Positions 57,788-64,000 of a DNA stretch of 64,000 nt are shown in pieces. A program made the position numbers and the translations under genes. Each line of letters opens with the position of its first letter. Positions within the stretch are counted from its first letter, which is position 1. This DNA is from Ambrosia x helenae (Eukaryota; Streptophyta; Magnoliopsida; Asterales; Asteraceae). The stretch lies in the NCBI GenBank assembly GCA_030844895.1, contig CM061233.1, positions 49,777,453 through 49,841,452 of the forward strand, given 5' to 3'. A model generated the notes under the pieces. That model ran no database searches. It was not told the DNA's origin and saw only the letters and a list, made by a program, of their open reading frames with translations.

Positions 57788-59563
57788 TTAGCATAAGAGA
57801 GGCACCCATCCCTTCACAATGATGGGTCGTCCAAGGTCATCAATTCTCGGAACATCAATCCATTCTCCTTTTGAAAAATCAATTGGTTTTTCAATGGAAT
57901 GATTTGAAGTAGAAATTGCTATTGACTTAGAAAGTGATTTGGGTTTCCAAACACGTTCAGAGTTTATTTTAGATTTTGTTGAAATCGTTTTGATTTTTAA
58001 CTTTTCAGGTTTCATGTTTGACACCTGCTTCTGAACTTTGTTTGGAATCTTCTCAGACTTAACTGATGAAGACCCAGGTTTAGAGTTATTCTTAGGCTTA
58101 GCCTTAGAACTCCCCCTTACCTTAGCAACCCATCCACAATCTCCATTTTTATTCAAGGCAATTTTGTTACGATTGTCATACACAACCTGTTTCCCCTTTT
58201 GCTTCTTGATTGGTTTTGGGGACACAGGCTTTCTGACATTGCCTGAATTTTTAGCAAATTTCACTTCTGTCTTTTTCTGTTTAACATACGGACAGTAAGC
58301 AACTAAATGCCCACACTCTCCGCAGTTATAACAAGACCTATACTCTTCAAAATCACATGCATACCCGTCATCCCAATACCAATAGGGACAATGAGCAGCA
58401 ATATGTCCAACTTCACCACATTCAAAACAGTTTCTCCATTCAACATAACCATGAGAATACTGTGGTGAGTTGTTTCCCCAATAACCATCAAATCGAGATT
58501 TATATGAATAATCATAATAGTCATATGATCTAGATGAAAAATTTCTTGAATTCTTTTGATGAGAATTTTTCATCTGATCATTTCCTTTCGATTTGTTTGG
58601 TTTTGATCCCTTTACTTTAGGACCATTCTTATTTTCAACATTTTTCTTTTGATCCTCTTTATTCTCATGTTGGTTAGGACTGAGTTCAAAATGAAGATGA
58701 TCAAATTGATTTCTAAATTTATTTAACAACTCAAGATTATCAACAAAAATACATTTAAGTAGAGATTGTTCGATATTCTCGATTAGAAAATCTTTGTTTA
58801 AAATCAATTTGTCATGTCCTTCCAACATGTAGGATCCTTCAACTCCTTCAGGAAAACTGAATATGGGTTTTTCTTCAGATTCAGATTCTGAAGTTGTTTC
58901 AACATTTTCAGTTTTCTGTTCAAACACTTGTTTCACTTCAGAATCAGAATTAACAACGCAAGGTGTTGTGATTTCCAACTCTGATGTGGAAGTATTCTTT
59001 GAAACACTTTTATTCATTTCTAACATTTCTTTCTTTAAAGATTCAATTTTATTTAACAAATCTTTTTCATTCTTTTCAAAAACTTTAATTTGGTTTTTAC
59101 AATTTTCTAGTTCATTTGCTAGTTTCTGTTTGTCCTCAATAAGTATCATCAATTCACAATTCAACTTGACACATTTAAAACAACTAGCACTTACCTCATC
59201 ATCTGATTTATTACCATTATCAGATTTTGCATCACCATTTGAACTATCACTCTGTTCTGATGTACTTTGTTCTGAACTCGTATCAGAACTCAAATCACTC
59301 TTTGACACTTCACTGGAATCATCATGTCTCATTGGTTTGACTAAACATACACCATTCCAAAGAACACCTTCTCTGTTAACACACTTGTTAACATGTACCA
59401 TTTCATCGGTTGGTTTCGGTGTCATTGGAACTCCCCAAATGTTGTCAACTTGAGAATTTTGTCTCAGTAAACGTTGTTGCTTTCTTTCAGCTTCTACTAG
59501 AGCTTGGATCTCCTCTTCCGTTCTATATTTCCACATGATCACGAACTTCGAAAAATTCAACAC
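57788..59563 (-). CDS. Gag-like protein with coiled coil and two zinc knuckles
   Basis: 591 codons, uninterrupted. The N-terminal 40 residues are charged (RTEEEIQALVEAERKQQRLL). A Ser/Asp/Glu-rich segment follows (about 80-125), then a coiled coil (about 135-190; KLANELENCKNQIKVF, LLNKIESLKKEMLEM). Two CCHC knuckles are at about 383-396 (CFECGEVGHIAAHC) and 415-428 (CYNCGECGHLVAYC), and a Lys-rich tail ends DLGRPIIVKGWVPLLC. The layout fits the C-terminal half of a Sirevirus-like copia gag; the N-terminal capsid (UBN2) region is missing. It could bind RNA and oligomerise. No polymerase is encoded next to it. Confidence 0.8.
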   Translation of the reverse strand: MLNFSKFVIMWKYRTEEEIQALVEAERKQQRLLRQNSQVDNIWGVPMTPKPTDEMVHVNKCVNREGVLWNGVCLVKPMRHDDSSEVSKSDLSSDTSSEQSTSEQSDSSNGDAKSDNGNKSDDEVSASCFKCVKLNCELMILIEDKQKLANELENCKNQIKVFEKNEKDLLNKIESLKKEMLEMNKSVSKNTSTSELEITTPCVVNSDSEVKQVFEQKTENVETTSESESEEKPIFSFPEGVEGSYMLEGHDKLILNKDFLIENIEQSLLKCIFVDNLELLNKFRNQFDHLHFELSPNQHENKEDQKKNVENKNGPKVKGSKPNKSKGNDQMKNSHQKNSRNFSSRSYDYYDYSYKSRFDGYWGNNSPQYSHGYVEWRNCFECGEVGHIAAHCPYWYWDDGYACDFEEYRSCYNCGECGHLVAYCPYVKQKKTEVKFAKNSGNVRKPVSPKPIKKQKGKQVVYDNRNKIALNKNGDCGWVAKVRGSSKAKPKNNSKPGSSSVKSEKIPNKVQKQVSNMKPEKLKIKTISTKSKINSERVWKPKSLSKSIAISTSNHSIEKPIDFSKGEWIDVPRIDDLGRPIIVKGWVPLLC

Positions 59564-60207
59564 TTAGAAAATTTACAAAAATCAGGTCGAAATTTTTAGG
59601 CTCTAAATTCTACGTTCGCCCCTGGTAATTCTACGTTCGCCCCTTTTGATTCCACGTTCGTCCAAAAGTATCAACCGAATGTAAAATAATCACCAGAATG
59701 TAGAATATCAAAATTCAAATTCCACGTTCGCCCAAAAATTCCAGGTTCGCCCATTTTTGATTCCAGGTTCGCCCATTTTATCAGATGAAGATTCCAGGTT
59801 CGCCCATTTTATCAAATGAAGATTCCAGGTTCGCCCATTTTATCAGATGAAGATTCCAGGTTCGCCCATTTTATCAGATGAAGATTCCAGGTTCGCCCCA
59901 AAATGTACAGGTTCGCCCAGTTCAGTAATTTTCAGATTTTGAAAAACGGTTACACTTTGAAAAACGGTTATTTTGATCTCTGATTAACAAAAGTTTGTGA
60001 ATTTGAATGATCTTAATCTGGTTATGATTCGGAATTGATTTGGAGCAAGTTTAATACTAGGAATTTTGAATTTTAACCACAAAATCAACTTCAAATCAAT
60101 CAAAAACACTCAAAAACTATGTTTATGCAAAAACAGATGTATTTTAATCAAAAACATGTCCAAATCAGCTCTGATTTTATCAAATTTGTTGTTGTATGAT
60201 CCTCTAT
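59564..60207 (-). other. Leader of the gag-only element
   Basis: Between primer site and gag start. Carries at least ten TTCGCCC words including the 31-bp minisatellite. No ORF. Confidence 0.6.
59759..59900. repeat. 31-bp minisatellite with GGGCGAACCTGG core
   Basis: Unit starts at 59759, 59790, 59821, 59852 and 59883, exactly 31 bp apart, each holding CCAGGTTCGCCCATTTTATC. 31 is not a multiple of three and the array precedes gag, so it is leader RNA sequence rather than coding. Confidence 0.9.
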
Positions 60208-60219
60208 GCTCTGATACCA
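60208..60219 (-). promoter_or_regulatory. Primer binding site, tRNA-Met(i)
   Basis: TGGTATCAGAGC on the minus strand, three bases from the right LTR. Confidence 0.85.
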
Positions 60220-60222
60220 CTT

Positions 60223-60813
60223 TGTGAGCGAAAGATTTTAGCTAAAACAGGATTATACGATCATACAAGTCACAAAACCAGGTGCGGAAACCCTAGTTCT
60301 GAACAAATTGATAAAACACAAATCACAACACAATCAAGATCATTTTCAATATCATTTCATAGATTAACTTCATTCAAATAAGCCTTTACAATCAGTTTAT
60401 GTTAATCTAGAACACACACATAATCTCTCAAAAACACCTCTGAACCTGACCTGAACCTAGACACAACTGACAACTCTATTGTCATCACAAATACTCAAAA
60501 TCTATTTATAGGCTCTGCAGGTTCGCCCCTTTTCATGGTGCGAATGTGGACAGATTCCACATTCGCCCAGTGTGACTGGTCGAATGTGGAAACTTTCCAC
60601 ATTCGCCCCTTTTCATTCTACATTCGCCCATTATGTCCAATATATTTCCACCTTCGCCCACTTTTTCCACTTTCAGGTCATCAGCACTTTTAAACACATG
60701 TAATCAGCACTTTTTAACACATGTTAAAGTCTTGGTCATTTTCTAATTATCTGAACCTTCGACATTCTGTACCGGATCACTAGCTAGGGACATACATGAA
60801 TAATGCACTAACA
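60223..60813 (-). repeat. Right LTR (5' LTR) of the gag-only element
   Basis: 591 bp, TATA box at 60510-60502 (minus), same hairpin pair upstream of it. Confidence 0.92.
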
Positions 60814-60899
60814 ATTTTTATTTTGTAGGTGTTCATGGACGTTGAAGCGTAAACGAGCAACTTTGGTTAAGTCAAGAACACCCGAGTCGAGAATCATGA

Positions 60900-60901
<2 letters not shown>

Positions 60902-60956
<55 letters not shown>
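60902..60956. repeat. (AAT)n microsatellite in the second Athila-like LTR
   Basis: Shorter allele of the tract at 31088-31155. The tyrosine- or isoleucine-run frames over it are artefacts. Confidence 0.9.
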
Positions 60957-60958
<2 letters not shown>

Positions 60959-62342
60959 CAAAAAAGTGACTTGTGTCACAAATTTACGGGCCCGAAGCCC
61001 AAACAAGAAAAACAATAAATATGTCTTGGATAATTTTTGTGAAGGCCATATATGAAGATGATTGGAGATCGCAGAAAGGGGGTGCGCCGCATTTAATATT
61101 TTGGGAGATCGCACGACAGCAACAAGCAGCAGCAATAAGAGAAGAGGAAGAGGCGCAGATCAAGGGTTGAAGCCTAGGTGCGAGCACGGGTCGGTTCTAA
61201 TTTAATTATTTATTTATATATTTGATACCCATTGTGAACACCATGAATATGTTTAGTTTTTATTGTTTTGATTTTATCATGACAATTATTGGCTAGATCA
61301 TAGAACTACCTAGGCGATGATGATTACGCTTGTTTGATTTATTTTCTTTTGGTTTTATAACTATTGGTTGTGGGTGAATTTTAAAGTAAAGAACTCTTTA
61401 TTTTCTGGTTTGATGTGTATGCGTATTTAGTGTTGTTTAATTAATTTTTATAAACTCCACTTGCGTTTTTGTGAATGTCTTTCATGTATGAATGCGGGTT
61501 AGGTTGCGGACTGGGTGTTAGCAACTAGTTTATGGTTAATTTCTGCAGGTTATCCATAGGAGTTGTAATTGTTATTTAGATGATTCTAAGTGTTCTACCA
61601 ATTCTCAATAGCTGTAAGGTGCGAGATTGTTGGTCTGTCTAGGGTGTTAAATTGCTAGATCTAGAGGCTTTGTAAGAAGATCTTCCTAGTTTCCCTAGCA
61701 TTCCTTGTAGGCCAAGTCTTATCAGAAATATTGTAGTTACCCCTTGCACTTTCGGGTGTATTGTGACTTTCGCGCTGTGAGGTAGACTGTCTAGCGGGTA
61801 CTTTAAGATTTGAGTAGGTAAGCCTGTGAGGGTAACCTCTCAACCGGTGGTTTAACAGCACAACAGTATTTTAGGGTTTCCCCTTGAGAAGGGTCGAGGG
61901 TGTCTAGTTTATTCTTGATGTTTAGTATTTTGAGATCCCGGTTCCACACCAGTTCCATAGCCGTTAGAAGAGTATCATTCATGTGTGGGATTCTAGCCTA
62001 GGTAGTGCCTTCCCATTATCTGATCCCGGTTGCGGTTTTCAGTTTGTATCTATAGTTTATTTAAGCTTTATTTTATTTATTTGCATTAGTTTGTTAGAAA
62101 CCCCTCTTTAAGCAAAACATTAACAAGTCAGTTTGTAGATAAGTAGTCGAGTCTAGTTTACGTTTTCTAGTAGATTCTCATGGGTTCGATACTCGGACTT
62201 ACTTTAGCTGTACTGCACTGACGGGTACACTTGCCGGTTGTGTGGTTTAGGTTTAGAGAGTCTTAGTTTATAAATTTAAAACTTAGAGTGTCTAGTTTAG
62301 GTTAATTTAAGTAGTTTTTACTAAACCACTTTGAGCACATCA

Positions 62343-62810
62343 GGCCACCAGTAAAGTTCCTTTACGTCTTTGTACATCTTGTCGGCACCAGGATGTACAG
62401 AGTATCTAGACTTGTGAGCTTCCTCTAAGATTAGATTACGTAAGTCACCGAAACGTGGCACCCAAATCCGGTTGGCGAAATACACTGTGCCGTCAGATTT
62501 TAGTTCCAATAGATTAATCATCTTAAATAATGACTCGTTCTTAAGATTTTCACTTTTCAGAGCTTCTTGTTGAGCGTCGTGGATACGGGTCGTGAGATTT
62601 GTACAGATGGTTAGACCTAGTGCACGCACACGTAGGGTCTTAACTCGTTCCTTTCGGCTTAACGCGTTAGCCACAACGTTGGCTTTGCCCGGATGGTATT
62701 TAATCTCACAATCGTAATCGTTCAACAGTTCAACCCATCTGCGTTGCCGCATGTTCAACTCCTTCTGGTTGAAGATGTGCTGTAAGCTCTTATGATCGGT
62801 GAAGATGGTG
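62343..62810 (-). pseudogene. Gypsy RNase H end and integrase zinc-finger region
   Basis: The minus-strand frame resumes after the insertion site with ELYWWP, preceded by the His part of the HHCC finger (HPGADKMYKDV). Upstream are the spacer and the end of RNase H (FTDHKSLQHIF, RRWVELLNDYDCEI, HPGKANVVANALSRKE). A 31-bp direct duplication (62780-62841) shifts the frame relative to the RT part. Confidence 0.88.
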
Positions 62811-64000
62811 CTGTAAGCTCTTATGATCGGTGAAGATGGTGCACTTGGTACCGTAAAGGTAGTGCCTCCAAATCTTAAGTGCAATGATCACTGCACCCAA
62901 CTCTAGGTCATGAGTAGTGTAATTCTTTTCATGAATTTTGAGTTGCCGGGATGCATAGGCAATTACCTTATTCCTTTGCATGAGTACGCATCCAAGACCT
63001 TGATGCGAAGCATCGCAGTAAACTACGAAGTCATCTGTGCCTTCAGGAAGGGAAAGAATTGGTGCACTGCATAGGCAGTCTTTCAATACTTGGAACACAT
63101 TCTCCTGTCGGATCCCCCAATCGAACTTCTTGTCATTTTGCGTCAAGACAGTCAGTGGTTGGGCAATCTTTGAGAAGTTCTCGATGAATCGTCGGTAATA
63201 ACCGGCTAATCCCAAAAATTGTCGCACTTCAGTTGGCGTCTTGGGCACAGCCCAATCCCTGATTGCTTCGATTTTTATAGGATCAACTTGTATACCTTTC
63301 TCGTTCACCATGTGACCGAGGAAATGGACTTCTCGAATCCAGAACTCGCATTTCGAGAATTTGGCGTACAACTTCTCGCTTTTGAGCAACTCCAACATCA
63401 ATCGTAGATGTTGTTCGTGCTCCTCTTGAGTTCGTGAATAAATCAAGATGTCGTCGATGAAGACAATGACGAATTTGTCCAAGTAGGGTTTGCAGACACG
63501 ATTCATGAGGTCCATGAAAACTGTTGGAGCATTCGTTAATCCGAATGGCATAACCAGGAATTCGTAATGCCCATAACGACTTCGGAATGCAGTTTTCGGG
63601 ATGTCGTCCTTCTGGATTCGTAGCTGATGATATCCTGACCGTAGATCGATCTTTGAGTAGTAGCTGGATCCCTGCAGTTGGTCGAACAGATCGTCGATCC
63701 TTGGCAACGGATACTTGTTCTTGAACGTCAGTTTGTTCAGCTCCCGGTAGTCGATGCACATGCGGAAACTCCCATCTTTCTTCTTCACGAATAAGATAGG
63801 TGCTCCCCACGAGGAAGAACTCGGACGAATGAAACCTTTGTCTAGCAACTCCTGGAGTTGATTGGACAGTTCCTGCATATCGGATGGGGCTAAGTGATAC
63901 GGAGTGCGGCTACTGGGGCAGCTCCCGGAACAAGATCGATGCGAAACTCGACTTGTCGCGGTGGTGGAAGTCCTGGCAAGTCTTCTGGAAAGACTTCGGG
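62790..64000 (-). pseudogene. Gypsy reverse transcriptase and RNase H, runs off the edge
   Basis: The open part is 362 codons (63878-62790). RT: GFIRPSSSSWGAP, KIDLRSGYHQLRI (first Asp of the site), LTNAP-VFMDLMN and the catalytic pair in FIDDILIYS (residues 140-148). RNase H begins at YCDAS (287-291). Further upstream, at about 63912, one base is missing, so the segment to 64000 (DLPGLPPPRQVEFRIDLVPG) is in another frame. Protease and gag lie beyond the window. Strongly conserved gypsy sequence but not functional. Confidence 0.92.

Larger units (their letters stand above)
55226..60813 (-). mobile_element. Gag-only (TR-GAG type) LTR retrotransposon
   Basis: LTRs 55226-55815 and 60223-60813 (TGTGAGCGAAAG...CACTAACA), target duplication ATTTT (55221-55225 and 60814-60818). 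Primer site at 60208-60219 and polypurine tract at 55816-55829 place it on the minus strand. The 4.4-kb internal region encodes one 591-aa gag-like protein and no protease, integrase or RT. About nine LTR differences were seen by eye in 590 bp. Confidence 0.92.
30834..62342 (+). mobile_element. Athila-like non-autonomous gypsy element, rearranged
   Basis: Inserted in the gypsy integrase with target duplication GGCCA (30829-30833 and 62343-62347). The 5' LTR is 30834-32541 and the primer site matches tRNA-Asp. Without nested elements the internal region is about 3 kb and has one ORF with no polymerase, so it depended on another element. At its 3' side there are a 216-bp LTR start (54045-54260), a 795-bp copy of flanking gypsy DNA, and a full LTR (55056-62342, interrupted), which records a later tandem duplication. 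Athila kinship is inferred from the tRNA-Asp primer and the zinc-finger ORF. Confidence 0.8.
55056..62342 (+). repeat. Second complete Athila-like LTR, interrupted
   Basis: 170 bp (55056-55225), then the gag-only element, then 60819-62342. Total 1694 bp against 1708 in the 5' LTR, the difference being the AAT microsatellite (60902-60956). It ends at the gypsy target duplication GGCCA. Confidence 0.9.
16608..64000 (-). mobile_element. Ty3/gypsy (chromovirus-like) element, minus strand, runs off right edge
   Basis: The element reads right to left. Its 3' LTR is at the left (16608-29623 including nested insertions), then polypurine tract, integrase, and beyond the Athila-like insertion the RNase H and reverse transcriptase up to 64000. 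Gag, protease, primer site and the 5' LTR are beyond the window. The pol order (RT, RNase H, IN) defines Ty3/gypsy. A chromodomain-like tail after integrase suggests a chromovirus. Pol is broken by stops, a 31-bp duplication and a 1-bp deletion. Confidence 0.9.

Noticed and set aside
58863..59453. 196-aa plus-strand frame
   Set aside because: Antisense shadow of the gag ORF of the gag-only element.
59759..59900. CRISPR-like array
   Set aside because: 31-bp units abut each other without unique spacers; a plant minisatellite in an LTR-element leader.

Overview
The window is plant nuclear DNA: intron-split genes with GT-AG splice sites, Helitrons, a LINE tail, and nested Ty1/copia and Ty3/gypsy LTR elements with tRNA-Met(i) or tRNA-Asp primer sites. 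Element styles (Sirevirus with a third ORF, LTRs beginning TGTGACAAC) remind me of an Asteraceae-like eudicot, but that is inference. There is one intact host gene, and most of the remainder is transposable-element sequence.

Positions 1-16607 are the older host-like part. A Helitron 3' end (helicase exon, hairpin, CTAG|T) closes at 2861 behind an AT-rich array of ~690-bp repeats. Then come a DED1-like DEAD-box helicase pseudogene fragment, a LINE 3' fragment with poly-A, and a complete 14-exon peroxisomal acyl-CoA oxidase gene on the minus strand (7048-12361; 663 aa, C-terminal SKL). Two Helitron 3' ends lie tail to tail near 14472/14490.

From 16608 to the end the window is one minus-strand Ty3/gypsy element (3' LTR on the left, pol reaching the right edge) repeatedly invaded. 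(a) Its LTR holds a solo LTR (16861-26766, TSD CAATC), which holds a young non-autonomous LTR element (17755-24269, TSD CAGAG). (b) Its pol is split by an Athila-like non-autonomous element (30834-62342, TSD GGCCA). That element holds a Ty1/copia Sirevirus-type element (32584-51043, TSD GCGTT). The Sirevirus-type element is itself interrupted by a second member of the non-autonomous family (38073-44178, TSD ATCAG; carrying a whole Helitron, 41090-42094) and by a solo LTR (46319-47197, TSD ACAAG). The Athila-like 3' LTR region was rearranged by a tandem duplication and then hit by a gag-only LTR element (55226-60813, TSD ATTTT). Every insertion whose two ends lie in the window was placed by direct reading of TG...CA termini and matching 5-bp target duplications, or by an A|T target for the Helitron.

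The least expected signals are tRNA-like modules (A box, B box at tRNA spacing, T-run terminator) inside the LTRs of the non-autonomous family; a GGGCGAA word used as promoter-proximal hairpins in the LTR and as a 31-bp minisatellite in the leader of the gag-only element; and a microhomology-flanked duplication that created three partial or complete Athila-like LTR copies. The element genes are mostly broken by stops and frameshifts. The gag-only ORF (591 aa) is open, and so is the short gag remnant.
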